The notes below the pieces were generated by a model. That model made no database searches. It had not been told where the DNA came from and saw only the letters and a program-made list of their open reading frames with translations. Source: Pelagimonas sp. (GTDB lineage Bacteria; Pseudomonadota; Alphaproteobacteria; Rhodobacterales; Rhodobacteraceae). From it: 54,343 nt of DNA. A program made the translations under genes and the position numbers. The DNA is taken from assembly GCA_025210265.1 (NCBI GenBank), contig JAOASD010000018.1:1-54343 (forward strand), written 5' to 3'. Position 1 is the first letter of the stretch; each line of letters starts with the position of its first letter. Of this stretch, positions 18,763 through 30,215 are shown piece after piece.

Positions 18763-19152
18763 TTAGATCAGTGCCAATGCAAGCATCGACAGGGTTGCTC
18801 CGAACCCCACGCTCCAGATCAGCGTCCGCCAGGGCGACCAGCCCAAGAGATAGGCGGGCAGATAGGCCACGCGGGCAAGGAGAAAGATCAGGCCCAGCAT
18901 CGCGGTATTCGCGTCAGCCTGATCGGAAAAGGTGATGACGAAGACGGCGATCGAAAACAGGATCAGCGCCTCGAAATGGTTGTTCATGGCGCGCTGCAGA
19001 CGGCCTGCGGCACCGTGGACCTTCAGCGGTTCGTCACGCGGCCCCATGGCCGCAGCCGCCCCGACCTGGTTTTGCGCCGCCCAGGCATAAAGCGCGAAAT
19101 GCACGCCCTGAAGCAGGGCCGCAAGGGTGAGGATGGTGAGTTCGGGGGTCAT
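18763..19152 (-). CDS. MAPEG-family membrane protein
   Basis: The protein has 129 residues and four hydrophobic spans. The family core is [20 protein letters not shown] with the E-rich helix, and [18 protein letters not shown] in the third and fourth spans. MAPEG proteins are membrane-associated glutathione/eicosanoid enzymes; bacterial members of this short type have no settled substrate. It lies between sucB and lpd, an odd insertion in an E2-E3 pair, and is probably co-transcribed. Confidence 0.75.
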   Translation of the reverse strand: MTPELTILTLAALLQGVHFALYAWAAQNQVGAAAAMGPRDEPLKVHGAAGRLQRAMNNHFEALILFSIAVFVITFSDQADANTAMLGLIFLLARVAYLPAYLLGWSPWRTLIWSVGFGATLSMLALALI

Positions 19153-19282
19153 GTCAAAATCCTCTCATCGCCCGGCGTTGCCAGGCCGCGCCCGACCCTC
19201 CCCATGGGAGGGCGCTTTGGCCCAGCCAGGGTCAGGCGCTGCCCTGGGACGGGGCACCCTACGGCGCAGCCTATGATGGTCA

Positions 19283-19310
19283 CGCCGTAGGGTGGGTTTT
19301 CAACCCACCG
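19283..19310. repeat. Short palindromic extragenic element after sucB
   Basis: GTAGGGTGGGTTTTCAACCC followed by ACC forms a GGTGGGTT-ttc-AACCCACC stem just past the sucB stop. A related GGCACCCTACGGCG lies about 30 bases away. It may attenuate or stabilise the sucB 3' end. Confidence 0.5.
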
Positions 19311-19311
19311 A

Positions 19312-20802
19312 TTACAGGTCCATCAGCAGGCGGCGGGGGTCTTCCAGGGCTTCTTTGACGCGCACAAGGAAGGTCACGGCACCTTTGCCGTCGACGATGC
19401 GGTGATCATAGGACAGGGCCAGATACATCATCGGGCGGATCTTGATCTCGCCATTGATGACCATCGGGCGGTCCTGGATCTTGTGCATCCCGAGGATACC
19501 GGATTGCGGGGGGTTCAGGATCGGCGAGGACATCAGCGAACCATAGACACCACCGTTGGAGATGGTGAAGGTGCCGCCCTGCATTTCTGCCATGGACAGT
19601 TTGCCGTCACGGGCGCGCTTGCCCTTTTCGGCGATCGCGCCTTCGATCTCGGCAAAGCTCATCTTGTCGGCGTCGCGGATCACCGGAACAACCAGCCCCT
19701 GCGGGGTGCCCGCAGCGATGCCCATATGCACAAAATTCTTGTACACGATGTCGGTGCCGTCGATTTCGGCGTTGACCTCGGGGACCTCTTTCAGCGCGTG
19801 GCAGCAGGCCTTGGTGAAGAAGGACATAAAGCCCAGACGCACGCCGTGCTTCTTCTCGAACAGGTCTTTGTACTGTTTGCGCAGAGCCATGCATTCGGTC
19901 ATGTCCACCTCGTTATAGGTGGTCAGGATCGCGGCGGTGTTCTGCGCATCCTTCAGACGCTTGGCGATGGTCTGGCGCAGGCGGGTCATCTTGACACGCT
20001 CTTCGCGGGCAGCGTCGTCAGCAGGCACCGGCGCGCGCGGCGCGGCAGGGGCAGCTTTGGGCGCAGCAGCGGCAGCCACGGCAGCGGCAACATCGGCCTT
20101 GGTGGCGCGGCCATCGCGGCCAGTGCCGGTCACGGCGTCACGGGAAATCCCGGCTTCGGCCATGGCCTTCTCGGCGGCGGGGCCGTCCTTGATGCCGGCA
20201 GGCGCAGCAGCGGCGGGCGCGGGGGCTGCAGCAGCAGGCGCAGCCGCAACACCAGCAGCGGAGCCAGAGATCACGGCCAGCTTGGCGGTGGCGTCCACGG
20301 TGGTGCCTTCGGGCGCGGTGATTTCAGCCAGAACGCCAGCGGCGGGGGCGGGCACTTCGACGGACACCTTGTCGGTTTCCAGCTCGCAGAGCATCTCGTC
20401 CTGAGCAACCGCGTCGCCAACCTGCTTGAACCAGGTCGAAACGGTGGCCTCAGCAACGGATTCACCCAGGGTGGGGACCATCACGTCAACGCTGTCAGCG
20501 CCGCCTGCGGGGGCCGCTGCTGCTGCCGGGGCCGGAGCCGCCGCCGGAGCGGGGGCCGCAGCGCCTGCGCCCTCAGAGATATTGGCCAGCAGGGCGTCAA
20601 CGCCCACGGTTTCGCCTTCGCCAGCGACGATTTCCGCCAGGGTGCCAGCAACGGGCGAGGGCACTTCGACTGTCACCTTGTCGGTTTCCAGCTCGCAGAG
20701 CATTTCATCCACGGCAACCGCATCGCCGGGCTGTTTGAACCAGGTGGCAACCGTGGCTTCGGTCACGGATTCACCCAGAGTGGGGACACGCACTTCGGTC
20801 AT
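19312..20802 (-). CDS. sucB: 2-oxoglutarate dehydrogenase E2 (dihydrolipoyl succinyltransferase), two lipoyl domains
   Basis: The protein has 496 residues from ATG 20802 (AAGGAA 9 nt upstream). Two tandem lipoyl domains, each with ELETDK carrying the lipoylated lysine (about residues 43 and 145), are separated by alanine/proline-rich linkers. The E1/E3-binding domain follows at about 215-250 ([24 protein letters not shown]). The catalytic domain ends with the His-Asp motif in [14 protein letters not shown]. The enzyme transfers succinyl groups to CoA in the TCA cycle. Two lipoyl domains rather than one is notable for an OGDH E2, although it may be normal in this family of bacteria. Confidence 0.93.
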   Translation of the reverse strand: MTEVRVPTLGESVTEATVATWFKQPGDAVAVDEMLCELETDKVTVEVPSPVAGTLAEIVAGEGETVGVDALLANISEGAGAAAPAPAAAPAPAAAAAPAGGADSVDVMVPTLGESVAEATVSTWFKQVGDAVAQDEMLCELETDKVSVEVPAPAAGVLAEITAPEGTTVDATAKLAVISGSAAGVAAAPAAAAPAPAAAAPAGIKDGPAAEKAMAEAGISRDAVTGTGRDGRATKADVAAAVAAAAAPKAAPAAPRAPVPADDAAREERVKMTRLRQTIAKRLKDAQNTAAILTTYNEVDMTECMALRKQYKDLFEKKHGVRLGFMSFFTKACCHALKEVPEVNAEIDGTDIVYKNFVHMGIAAGTPQGLVVPVIRDADKMSFAEIEGAIAEKGKRARDGKLSMAEMQGGTFTISNGGVYGSLMSSPILNPPQSGILGMHKIQDRPMVINGEIKIRPMMYLALSYDHRIVDGKGAVTFLVRVKEALEDPRRLLMDL

Positions 20803-20849
20803 GTTCTCAGTTCCTTTTTCTTTCCCAATCGCATTCACGACATGCGGGT

Positions 20850-23819
20850 TTATTCAATGGTCAGCGCGTCGTTCACGAGCGCCTCTTGCTGTGCTTTGTG
20901 TTGGCTGGCGAGGCCCGTCGCAGGCGAAGCCGAGGTCGCGCGGCCCACATAGGTCGGGCGCGGATGCGCGGCTTTGATGCGGCCCAGAACCCATTCGATA
21001 TTGGGTTCGATGAAATGCCATGCGCCCTGGTTCTTGGGCTCTTCCTGACACCAGACCATCTGCGCGCCTTTGAACCGCTCCAGTTCCTTGACCAGCGACA
21101 TGGCGGGGAAGGGATAGAATTGTTCGATACGCAGCAGATAGACATCATCAATGCCACGGCGATCGCGTTCTTCCAGAAGGTCATAATAGACCTTGCCCGA
21201 ACACATCACCACGCGCTTGATCTTGTCATCGGCGACCAGTTGGGTGTCGGAATTGCCGACCTGCGCGTCATCCCACAGCACCCGGTGGAACGACGACCCT
21301 TCGGTAAATTCGCTCAGCTTCGAGATGCAAAGTTTATGGCGCAGCAGCGATTTCGGCGTCATCATGATCAGCGGCTTGCGGAAGGACCGGTGCAGCTGGC
21401 GACGCAGGATGTGGAAATAGTTCGCCGGGGTCGAACAATTCGCCACGATCCAGTTGTCCTGACCACACATCTGCAGGAAGCGTTCCAGACGCGCCGAGCT
21501 GTGCTCAGGCCCCTGGCCCTCGAACCCGTGGGGCAGCAGGCAGACCAGACCCGACATGCGCAGCCATTTGCTTTCGCCCGAGCTGATGAACTGGTCGAAC
21601 ATGATCTGCGCGCCATTGGCAAAGTCACCGAACTGGGCTTCCCACAGGGTCAGCGCGTTCGGTTCGGCCAGCGAATAGCCATATTCAAAACCCAGAACCG
21701 CATATTCAGACAGGGCGCTGTCGATCACCTCGTACTGGGCCTGACCTTTGCGAATGTTGTTCAGCGGGAAATAGCGTTCTTCGGTTTCCTGGCTGATAAA
21801 GCCGGAATGGCGCTGGCTGAAGGTGCCGCGGGTACAGTCCTGACCGGCCAGACGCACGGGGTAGCCTTCCAGCTGCAGCGAGCCAAAGGCCATGGCCTCG
21901 GCTGTGGCCCAGTCAAAGCCTTCGCCGCTTTCGAACATCTTGCCACGAGTGTCGATCAGACGGCCCACGGTTTTGTGGATCGGGAACCCCTCGGGGGCCG
22001 AGCTAAGCGCGGCACCGATGTCTTTTGCGGTCTGATCCGAGATCGACGTTGCGCCGCGCTGGTAATCGCCGTCTTTCAGGCGATCCAGATGCGACCAGCG
22101 GCCATCCAGCCAGTCGGCCTTGTTGGGTTTGAACACCTTGCCGGCCTCGAACTCTTCGTTCAGATGGGCCTGGAACGCGGCTTTCATATCCTCGATTTCG
22201 CCCTCGGGGATCAGGCCATCCTTGACCAGACGTTCCGTGTACAGCGTCAGCGTGGTTTTGTGCTTTTTGATCTGCTTGTACATCAGCGGGTTGGTGAACA
22301 TGGGCTCGTCGCCCTCGTTGTGACCAAACCGGCGATAGCAGAAGATGTCGATGACCACGTCCTTGTGGAATTTCTGGCGGAACTCGGTCGCGACCTTGGC
22401 GGCGTGCACCACAGCCTCGGGATCGTCGCCATTGACGTGGAAAATCGGGGCCTCGACCACCAGCGCATTGTCGGTGGGGTAGGGCGAGCTGCGCGAGAAA
22501 TGCGGCGCGGTGGTGAACCCGATCTGGTTGTTCACCACGATATGCATCGTGCCGCCCGCCTTGTGGCCGCGCAGGCCGGACAGGGCGAAACATTCCGCCA
22601 CGACACCCTGACCGGCAAAGGCCGCGTCGCCATGCAGCAGGATCGGCATGACGCTGCTGCGCTCTTTGTCGCCCAGCTGGTCCTGTTTGGCGCGGACCTT
22701 GCCCAGAACCACGGGGTTCACGGCCTCAAGGTGACTGGGGTTGGCGGTCAGCGACAGGTGGACATTGTTGCCGTCAAAGGCGCGGTCCGACGATGCGCCG
22801 AGGTGATATTTTACATCGCCCGATCCATCCACATCCTCGGGCTTAAAGCTGCCGCCCTGAAATTCGTTGAAGATCGCCTTGTAGGGTTTCGCCATCACGT
22901 TGGCGAGGATGTTCAGACGGCCGCGATGCGGCATCCCGATGACGATTTCCTTGACCCCCAGCGCGCCGCCGCGCTTGATGATCTGTTCCATCGCCGGGAT
23001 CAGGCTTTCGCCGCCATCCAGACCGAACCGCTTGGTGCCCATGTATTTGACATGGAGGAATTTTTCAAAGCCCTCCGCCTCGACCATCTTGTTCAGGATG
23101 GCTTTGCGGCCCTCGCGGGTGAACTGGATTTCCTTGCCGAACCCTTCGATGCGCTCTTTCAGCCAGGCGGATTGTTCAGGGTCGGAAATATGCATGTATT
23201 GCAGGGCAAATGTGCCGCAATAGGTGCGTTTCACGATGTCGACGATCTGGCGCATCGACGCGATCTGCAGACCCAGAACATTGTCGATGAAGATCGGGCG
23301 ATCCATATCCGCGTCGGTGAAACCGTAGGATTTCGGATCCAGCTCGGGATGGGGTTTGTCTTTGCCATGCTGGCCCAGCGGGTCCAGATTGGCGGCCAGA
23401 TGGCCCCGGATCCGGTAGGCGCGGATCAGCATAAGCGCGCGGATCGAATCCAGCACGGCGCGCTGGATCGCCTCGTCGCTGACCTCAATTCCTTTGGCCT
23501 TGGCCTGGTCCTTGATTTTCTTGCCGGCGCTCTTGGCTTCGGCGGGGGCCAGCGGCATCGGGTATTCGCCGGTCAGCGCCCCGGTCAGATCGTCATTGGG
23601 CTGCGGCGGCCAGTCGCTGCGCGCCCAGCTGGGGCCCTCCGCCTCGCGCTTGGCATCCAGTTCGCTGTCGCCCAGCTGGGAGAAAAATTCCTGCCAGGCC
23701 TGATCCACCGCATTGGGATCAGCGGCATAGCGGGCATACATCTGCTCCAGATATTCCGCATTATGCCCCTGCATAAAGCTGGAGGCGTGGAAGAGGTCGT
23801 TGGGGCTTTGATCGGTCAT
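20850..23819 (-). CDS. sucA: 2-oxoglutarate dehydrogenase E1
   Basis: A 989-residue thiamine-diphosphate enzyme, full length. GGAGG lies 8 nt before ATG 23819. The N-terminal binding helix is [20 protein letters not shown]. The E1 core has [49 protein letters not shown], the ThDP site [10 protein letters not shown] ... NNQIGFTT, and [16 protein letters not shown]. It decarboxylates 2-oxoglutarate and reductively succinylates the E2 lipoyl group. It lies 47 nt before sucB. The long open frame on the opposite strand (20886-23879) is a codon-bias shadow. Confidence 0.95.
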   Translation of the reverse strand: MTDQSPNDLFHASSFMQGHNAEYLEQMYARYAADPNAVDQAWQEFFSQLGDSELDAKREAEGPSWARSDWPPQPNDDLTGALTGEYPMPLAPAEAKSAGKKIKDQAKAKGIEVSDEAIQRAVLDSIRALMLIRAYRIRGHLAANLDPLGQHGKDKPHPELDPKSYGFTDADMDRPIFIDNVLGLQIASMRQIVDIVKRTYCGTFALQYMHISDPEQSAWLKERIEGFGKEIQFTREGRKAILNKMVEAEGFEKFLHVKYMGTKRFGLDGGESLIPAMEQIIKRGGALGVKEIVIGMPHRGRLNILANVMAKPYKAIFNEFQGGSFKPEDVDGSGDVKYHLGASSDRAFDGNNVHLSLTANPSHLEAVNPVVLGKVRAKQDQLGDKERSSVMPILLHGDAAFAGQGVVAECFALSGLRGHKAGGTMHIVVNNQIGFTTAPHFSRSSPYPTDNALVVEAPIFHVNGDDPEAVVHAAKVATEFRQKFHKDVVIDIFCYRRFGHNEGDEPMFTNPLMYKQIKKHKTTLTLYTERLVKDGLIPEGEIEDMKAAFQAHLNEEFEAGKVFKPNKADWLDGRWSHLDRLKDGDYQRGATSISDQTAKDIGAALSSAPEGFPIHKTVGRLIDTRGKMFESGEGFDWATAEAMAFGSLQLEGYPVRLAGQDCTRGTFSQRHSGFISQETEERYFPLNNIRKGQAQYEVIDSALSEYAVLGFEYGYSLAEPNALTLWEAQFGDFANGAQIMFDQFISSGESKWLRMSGLVCLLPHGFEGQGPEHSSARLERFLQMCGQDNWIVANCSTPANYFHILRRQLHRSFRKPLIMMTPKSLLRHKLCISKLSEFTEGSSFHRVLWDDAQVGNSDTQLVADDKIKRVVMCSGKVYYDLLEERDRRGIDDVYLLRIEQFYPFPAMSLVKELERFKGAQMVWCQEEPKNQGAWHFIEPNIEWVLGRIKAAHPRPTYVGRATSASPATGLASQHKAQQEALVNDALTIE

Positions 23820-23821
23820 TA

Positions 23822-24079
23822 TTATGCCTCCGTGCCTTTGGAAGTGTTGGGGGGAGTGAGGGATATGCGTTTCACGTGAGTCTCAGCGGATGTTTGTCCT
23901 GACTGCCTATAAATGCCGAAAAGTGTTTCATGCCACTTTACGGCGGTCACATGTTTGAGACGGATCGGCAGGGCGGTGTGGTTCAACTGCGTGGGGGAGG
24001 ACAACTTCGGCGCGGTCTCTGCCAGCGCCGCAGAGGCGGGCAGCAGCAGGGCTATCGCAAGGATTTTCAACCGGACCAT
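23822..24079 (-). CDS. Short secreted ORF just upstream of sucA
   Basis: The ORF has 85 residues. MVRLKILAIALLLPASAALA is a convincing signal peptide, followed by a basic mature part of about 65 residues with no cysteine and no recognised family. Its stop lies 2 nt before the sucA ATG, and the sucA ribosome site falls within its last codons. The ribosome site for the ORF itself is weak (AAAGGCAACGAC). It may be a real periplasmic protein, a leader ORF coupling to sucA, or a remnant. Confidence 0.45.
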   Translation of the reverse strand: MVRLKILAIALLLPASAALAETAPKLSSPTQLNHTALPIRLKHVTAVKWHETLFGIYRQSGQTSAETHVKRISLTPPNTSKGTEA

Positions 24080-24174
24080 GTCGTTGCCTTTGGCTTTGGC
24101 AGTGATGTGTTTCAGACGGTTTGAAGCGTCAGGAGAGAGGTCTGGCTCAAGGCCTCTGTCGCGAAGCTTGGGGT

Positions 24175-24200
24175 GGGCGGGCCGCGATTGGCCCGCCCGG
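24175..24200. other. Strong stem-loop between sucD and sucA
   Basis: GGGCGGGCC-gcgatt-GGCCCGCCC is a 9-bp perfect stem 8 nt past the sucD stop. There is no T-run on the minus strand. It looks more like a partial terminator or an RNA-stability element that tunes sucCD against sucAB. Confidence 0.55.
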
Positions 24201-24208
24201 TTTGGGGA

Positions 24209-25096
24209 TTAGCCCAGTTCGATGGCCTTCAGCACGGCCTCGCCCAGGGTTGCGGGGCTGTCGGCAACGACGATCCCAGCTTCCTGCATGGCTGCGATCT
24301 TGTCTTCGGCGCCACCTTTGCCGCCTGCGACGATCGCACCGGCGTGACCCATGCGACGGCCCGGAGGCGCGGTGCGGCCCGCGATAAAGCCAGCGGTGGG
24401 CTTCCAGCGGCCTTTCTTGCGCTCATTGGCGAGGAATTCTGCGGCTTCCTCTTCGGCGCTGCCACCGATTTCACCGATCATGATGATCGATTGGGTTTCT
24501 TCGTCGCTGAGGAACATGTCCAGCACTTCCAGGTGCTCGGTGCCCTTGATCGGGTCGCCACCGATGCCCACGGCGGTGGACTGGCCCAGACCGATATCGG
24601 CGGTCTGTTTGACGGCCTCATAGGTCAGGGTGCCGGAACGCGACACGACACCGACCGAGCCACGCTTGTGGATGTGGCCGGGCATGATGCCGATTTTGCA
24701 GGCGTCGGGGGTGATGATGCCGGGGCAGTTCGGGCCGATCAGACGGCTGGAGCTGTCCTCCAGGGCGCGCTTGACCTTCATCATGTCCAGCACCGGGATG
24801 CCTTCGGTGATGCAGACGATCAGTTCCATCTCGGCGTCGATGGCCTCGAGGATCGAGTCGGCTGCGAAGGGCGGCGGCACATAGATGACCGAGGCGTTGG
24901 CTTCGGTGGCGGCTTTGGCTTCGTGCACGGAGTCAAAGACCGGCAGGCCCAGATGGGTCTGACCGCCTTTGCCCGGCGTCACGCCACCAACCATCTTGGT
25001 GCCATAGGCCTGCGCCTGTTCAGTGTGGAATGTCCCCTGCGAGCCGGTCAGGCCCTGACAGATGACTTTGGTGTTTTCGTCTACGAGGATAGCCAT
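24209..25096 (-). CDS. sucD: Succinyl-CoA synthetase alpha subunit
   Basis: The protein has 295 residues. The CoA-binding Rossmann region has [16 protein letters not shown] and [18 protein letters not shown], and ECxTEGIPV appears as [10 protein letters not shown]. The phosphohistidine site is in [20 protein letters not shown] (His about 247). It pairs with SucC to convert succinyl-CoA to succinate with ATP or GTP formation. It is separated from sucC by a secreted hypothetical gene. Confidence 0.94.
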   Translation of the reverse strand: MAILVDENTKVICQGLTGSQGTFHTEQAQAYGTKMVGGVTPGKGGQTHLGLPVFDSVHEAKAATEANASVIYVPPPFAADSILEAIDAEMELIVCITEGIPVLDMMKVKRALEDSSSRLIGPNCPGIITPDACKIGIMPGHIHKRGSVGVVSRSGTLTYEAVKQTADIGLGQSTAVGIGGDPIKGTEHLEVLDMFLSDEETQSIIMIGEIGGSAEEEAAEFLANERKKGRWKPTAGFIAGRTAPPGRRMGHAGAIVAGGKGGAEDKIAAMQEAGIVVADSPATLGEAVLKAIELG

Positions 25097-25109
25097 TGGG
25101 TATGGGTCC

Positions 25110-25685
25110 TTATTGTTTTCTAGTCAAATTGACGTCTGAGCGCAGCTCGCTTGCGTGCATGGAGAACATTTGGCTGCGATTTACTCCAACGACAGCAATG
25201 CGAAATCTCCGGTTGCCTTTTACGTAAAGGCCGCCAATTCCGCGTGCGTTACGTTTCGCCGGACGACTTTTGGGTGAGATTGAAGCGAAGAGAGGGTCTT
25301 CGCCAACCCGTTTAAAACCTCTGTTGTCCAAAGCCCGTTCAACTTCACGTAGCGCGCTTTGTGCTGGCATTTTGTATGCCACTACATCGCAGGTCCAAAT
25401 GAAGGTATGGTTCAAGGGATGCGCAGGGTATTTTGCATCGCTTTTGTCAAGAAACCGCGCAGTGGGGATACGGTGGTCCGTTGGGTTCTTGTACAGGCGG
25501 GATACAGGACGAAGACGGTTTCGAAAAACGCCAATGGCCTTTTTCTTCGTCGGGTTGGCCGCTAGGCAGGCCTCCAAGTATGCTGTTAGAGCTGCGTTCG
25601 CAGATTTCTGCACACGATTGTTTTGCGCCACCGATGCACTCGGCAACGCAAAGACAATCAGACATACAGCAACTAGAAGCCGCAT
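25110..25685 (-). CDS. Secreted basic protein inserted between sucC and sucD
   Basis: The protein has 191 residues from ATG 25685, which lies 4 nt after the sucC stop with AAGGGGTAAGG upstream; a longer start would overlap sucC. The signal peptide is [20 protein letters not shown]. The mature part has two cysteines (EACLAANP and [10 protein letters not shown]), a helix [18 protein letters not shown], and a basic end rich in Arg and Lys. No family was recognised. Three 60-base lines counted here are 50-55% GC, against 67% for one line of sucD, so the gene may be a later arrival that is nonetheless embedded in the operon. Confidence 0.7.
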   Translation of the reverse strand: MRLLVAVCLIVFALPSASVAQNNRVQKSANAALTAYLEACLAANPTKKKAIGVFRNRLRPVSRLYKNPTDHRIPTARFLDKSDAKYPAHPLNHTFIWTCDVVAYKMPAQSALREVERALDNRGFKRVGEDPLFASISPKSRPAKRNARGIGGLYVKGNRRFRIAVVGVNRSQMFSMHASELRSDVNLTRKQ

Positions 25686-25689
25686 CGCC

Positions 25690-26883
25690 TTACCCCTTAA
25701 CTGCCTTGACGATCTTTTCAGCCCCATCCGACAGGTTGTCGGCGGCGATGACGTTCAGGCCAGAGGTGTTGATGATCTCTTTGCCCGCTTCGACATTGGT
25801 GCCTTCCAGACGCACAACCAGCGGAACCTGCAGGCCGACCTCTTTCACAGCGGCCACAACGCCCTCTGCGATCACGTCGCAGCGCATGATGCCGCCAAAG
25901 ATGTTGACCAGGATGCCTTTGACATTGGGGTCAGAGGTGATGATCTTGAAAGCTTCGGTCACTTTCTCTTTGGTGGCGCCACCGCCCACGTCGAGGAAGT
26001 TGGCGGGCTCGGCGCCGTACAGCTTGATGATGTCCATGGTTGCCATGGCCAGACCCGCGCCGTTCACCATGCAGCCGATTTCACCGTCCAGAGCGATGTA
26101 GTTCAGGTCGAACTTGGACGCCTGTAGCTCTTTGGGATCTTCTTCGGTTTCGTCGCGCAGTTCGGCGACGTCAGCGTGGCGGTAGACCGCGTTGCCGTCA
26201 AAGCCCAGCTTGGCGTCCAGAACCTTCAGCTCGTTGCCGGGCATGACGATCAGCGGGTTGATTTCCAGCATCTCCATGTCCTTCTCGATGAAGGCTTTGT
26301 AGAGGATGCCCATCAGCTTGACGCATTGCTTGACGGCTGCGCCTTCCAGGCCCAGCGAGAACGCGATGCGGCGGCCGTGATAGGGCTGGTAGCCGGTGGC
26401 CGGATCGACCGAGAAAGACAGGATCTTTTCGGGGGTGGAGGCCGCAACCTCTTCGATGTCCATGCCGCCCTCGGTGGAGCAGACAAACGACACGCGCGAG
26501 GTCTGACGGTCGACCAGCAGCGCGAGGTAAAGTTCGCGTTCGATGTCGGAACCATCTTCGATATAGATGCGGTTGACCTGCTTGCCCGCCGGACCGGTCT
26601 GGTGGGTCACCAGGGTCTTGCCCAGCATTTTCTTGGCTTCTTCGGCGGCCTCTTCGACCGACTTGGCCAGGCGCACGCCGCCCTTGTCACCGGCTTCGGC
26701 TTCTTTGAAGGAACCTTTGCCGCGGCCACCCGCGTGGATCTGGGCCTTGACCACCCAAAGCGGGCCGTCCAGCTCACCGGCTGCGGTTTTTGCGTCTTCT
26801 GCTTTCAGAACGGCGCGACCGTCAGACACCGGCGCCCCGTAAGAGCGCAGCAGAGCCTTGGCCTGATATTCGTGGATGTTCAT
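25690..26883 (-). CDS. sucC: Succinyl-CoA synthetase beta subunit
   Basis: The protein has 397 residues with an ATP-grasp fold. It starts [20 protein letters not shown]. The nucleotide-binding [20 protein letters not shown] segment lies at about 46-65. The interface with SucD includes [20 protein letters not shown] and [16 protein letters not shown], then [17 protein letters not shown]. It is the first gene of the suc operon, preceded by about 300 bp that hold a double palindrome (26997-27025). It is separated from mdh by a terminator. Confidence 0.95.
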   Translation of the reverse strand: MNIHEYQAKALLRSYGAPVSDGRAVLKAEDAKTAAGELDGPLWVVKAQIHAGGRGKGSFKEAEAGDKGGVRLAKSVEEAAEEAKKMLGKTLVTHQTGPAGKQVNRIYIEDGSDIERELYLALLVDRQTSRVSFVCSTEGGMDIEEVAASTPEKILSFSVDPATGYQPYHGRRIAFSLGLEGAAVKQCVKLMGILYKAFIEKDMEMLEINPLIVMPGNELKVLDAKLGFDGNAVYRHADVAELRDETEEDPKELQASKFDLNYIALDGEIGCMVNGAGLAMATMDIIKLYGAEPANFLDVGGGATKEKVTEAFKIITSDPNVKGILVNIFGGIMRCDVIAEGVVAAVKEVGLQVPLVVRLEGTNVEAGKEIINTSGLNVIAADNLSDGAEKIVKAVKG

Positions 26884-26996
26884 GGGTCAGTTGCCCCCGT
26901 TTTGCTACAGTTCCATGACGGTATAGGCTGCTGTAGCGCATCGGGTTAAACAAAAAATTGCCGCAGGGGCGGAAAATCACAGAGTTTCTGGCATTT

Positions 26997-27025
26997 GTGA
27001 TCACAGTTTTGATTTGTGTGATCAC
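26997..27025. promoter_or_regulatory. Double GTGATCAC operator upstream of sucC
   Basis: Two perfect 8-bp palindromes GTGATCAC (26997-27004 and 27018-27025) are separated by 13 bp, 21 bp centre to centre or two helical turns. The outer flanks are TTT and AAAA. The same pair with the same spacing precedes sdhC at 32466-32494. The proximal site is about 114 bp upstream of the sucC ATG. TGTGA/TCACA half-sites recall CRP-type sites without the usual 6-bp gap; the binding protein is unknown. The rest of the 26884-27147 gap holds no gene. Confidence 0.65.
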
Positions 27026-27147
27026 AAAACCTGTCGCGCCGCTAGCGCAAAGCGCCCCAGCGTCAAGTTTGTGAACGAGTCGATCCACAGGGCAGGGCGC
27101 GCAGAGAGGGGGGGTGAACAGGCTTGGTCCCGCCAGCTGCAAAAGCA

Positions 27148-27185
27148 AAGAGGCCCCGGATCCGTAGATCCGAGGCCCCAAAATC
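27148..27185 (-). terminator. Terminator of mdh
   Basis: On the minus strand, GGCCTCGGATC-tacg-GATCCGGGGCC is followed by TCTTTGCTTTT. It lies 23 nt past the mdh stop and isolates mdh from the suc operon promoter. Confidence 0.85.
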
Positions 27186-27199
27186 AGGCGTTGATCCGA

Positions 27200-28700
<1,501 letters not shown>

Positions 28701-29018
28701 CTAAGCATCATCGCCTTTCGGGGGCAGCGCCTCGGCCAGTTCCTCAAACGCCTGGCCGCTGGCGACCAGGCAGGTTACGCCCTGCGCGGTGGTGACCGTG
28801 ATCGTCCAGGATCCGGTTTCGACAGAGGCAAAGACCTCCATCATGGCATTGTTGCTGCCCAGGCCCATGCTTTGGCGTGTTTCGCCATATTTGCTGGCCA
28901 GGCGTTCCACGACCATGTCGCGCGGGGCACAGTTCTGAGTCTGTGCTTTTACCATGGTGGCCGCCGCCAGCAGAACACCTGCGGACAGCAGCGTCAGTTT
29001 CACAAATTTCTCCGTCAT
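28701..29018 (-). CDS. Small secreted protein of unknown function
   Basis: The protein has 105 residues. The signal peptide MTEKFVKLTLLSAGVLLAAA is probably cleaved after MVKA. The mature part has two cysteines (QNCAPRDMVVERLASKYGE and GVTCLVASGQAFEE) and a beta section WTITVTTAQG. GAGGG precedes the start. It is divergent from mcl2. No named family is recalled with confidence, so the role is unknown; a periplasmic location is likely. Confidence 0.75.
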   Translation of the reverse strand: MTEKFVKLTLLSAGVLLAAATMVKAQTQNCAPRDMVVERLASKYGETRQSMGLGSNNAMMEVFASVETGSWTITVTTAQGVTCLVASGQAFEELAEALPPKGDDA

Positions 29019-29243
29019 CGCATCACCCTCTTGGTTGCGAACCGAACCACGGGACGTTTTGCCCGTTTGCCGGCACCTTTGGGTCCCCTCGAAAACGGGG
29101 CGGCAACCCTGATCGCCCGTGCCCCGCCGCCTTTCGACGATAGGTCATAGCTTCTCTTCTAAGTGGCTTAGATAGGGTTAATGCTGCGCGCGGTGGGTCG
29201 AATGCGCTCTATTTTCTTTGTGGGGACGCAGGGTTTTTGGGCA

Positions 29244-29282
29244 TTTTTCTGCACTGCGGCGATTCTGCGCTTGTATTTTGCG
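29244..29282 (+). promoter_or_regulatory. TTCTGC-motif region upstream of mcl2
   Basis: TTTTTCTGCACTGCGG (29244-29259) and ATTCTGCGCTTG (29262-29273) are followed by TTTTGCG. The 12-mer GCGATTCTGCGC at 29259-29270 also occurs upstream of ccr (44243-44254). This may be an operator or promoter element for the ethylmalonyl-CoA genes. Confidence 0.4.
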
Positions 29283-29331
29283 TAAAAAAATGCCCTTTTC
29301 CGCGCAACAAAATTTCCGATAGGAGACAAAC

Positions 29332-30180
29332 ATGGATCTGGCTGCCCGTCCGTATCGTTCGGTTCTCTATATTCCCGCGTCGAAAGAACGCGCATTGGAA
29401 AAGGCCCGTGGCCTGCCTGTCGATGCGATCATCTTTGACCTCGAGGATGCAGTGGCACCGGGAGAGAAGGTCGCAGCCCGCGCCACGCTTGCCGCTGCGC
29501 TGCAGCAGGATTACGGCAACCGCGCGCGCATCGTGCGGATCAATGGTCTGGACACCGAATGGGGTGTCGAGGATGCCAAGGCGGTCAATGACATGGACTG
29601 CGATGCGATCCTGCTGCCCAAGGTCGAAAGCACCGCGCAGCTGGATGCATTGGCCGAGCTGTGTGACAAGCCGATCTGGTCCATGATGGAAACGCCGCTG
29701 GGGATGCTGAACGCGGCTCAGATTGGTGGGCACCCCAAGATGCACGGCATGGTCATGGGTACCAATGACCTCGCCAAAGAGCTGAACTCGCGGTTTCGCC
29801 CTGATCGCCTGCCGATGATGGCCGGGCTGGGCATGTGCCTGATTGCAGCCAAGGCGACCGGCTGTGTCATCGTGGATGGCGTGTATAACGCGTTCAAAGA
29901 TACGGACGGCCTGCTGGCGGAATGCGAGCAGGGGCGCGATATGGGTTTTGACGGCAAGACCCTGATCCACCCGGCGCAGGTCGATGTGACCAACGCAGCC
30001 TTTGCCCCGTCCGATGCTGAGGTCGACCTGGCCCGCCGCCAGATCGAGGCCTTTCAGATCGCTGAATCCGAGGGCAAGGGCGTGGCGGTGGTTGATGGCA
30101 AGATCGTCGAAAACCTGCATATCGTCACGGCACGCAAGATGTTGGCCAAGGCGGATGCCATTGCGGCCATGGCCGAATAA
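29332..30180 (+). CDS. mcl2: (3S)-malyl-CoA thioesterase / CitE-like malyl-CoA lyase family
   Basis: The protein has 282 residues of the HpcH/HpaI-CitE fold. AGGAGA lies 7 nt before ATG. Motifs: SVLYIPASKERALEKA, IIFDLEDAVAPGEK (metal-binding acidic residues), RINGLDTEWG, ILLPKVES, METPLGMLNA, MGTNDLAKEL and the C-terminal GFDGKTLIHPAQV. In Rhodobacter sphaeroides, Mcl1 cleaves malyl- and beta-methylmalyl-CoA, while the shorter Mcl2 hydrolyses (3S)-malyl-CoA to malate. The length and the location next to mch and sdh fit Mcl2. It is the first gene of an operon with mch. Lyase activity cannot be excluded from sequence alone. Confidence 0.78.
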   Translation: MDLAARPYRSVLYIPASKERALEKARGLPVDAIIFDLEDAVAPGEKVAARATLAAALQQDYGNRARIVRINGLDTEWGVEDAKAVNDMDCDAILLPKVESTAQLDALAELCDKPIWSMMETPLGMLNAAQIGGHPKMHGMVMGTNDLAKELNSRFRPDRLPMMAGLGMCLIAAKATGCVIVDGVYNAFKDTDGLLAECEQGRDMGFDGKTLIHPAQVDVTNAAFAPSDAEVDLARRQIEAFQIAESEGKGVAVVDGKIVENLHIVTARKMLAKADAIAAMAE

Positions 30181-30215
30181 GGACAGGTTGCGGGCAGCAA
30201 AGCTAGGAGACTGCC

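Noticed and set aside
20886-23879. A 997-codon open frame on the plus strand, antisense to sucA
   Set aside because: It mirrors the sucA frame exactly and has the composition expected of the complement of a high-GC gene. The His/Gln/Arg-rich product has no recognisable domain, and sucA is unambiguous.
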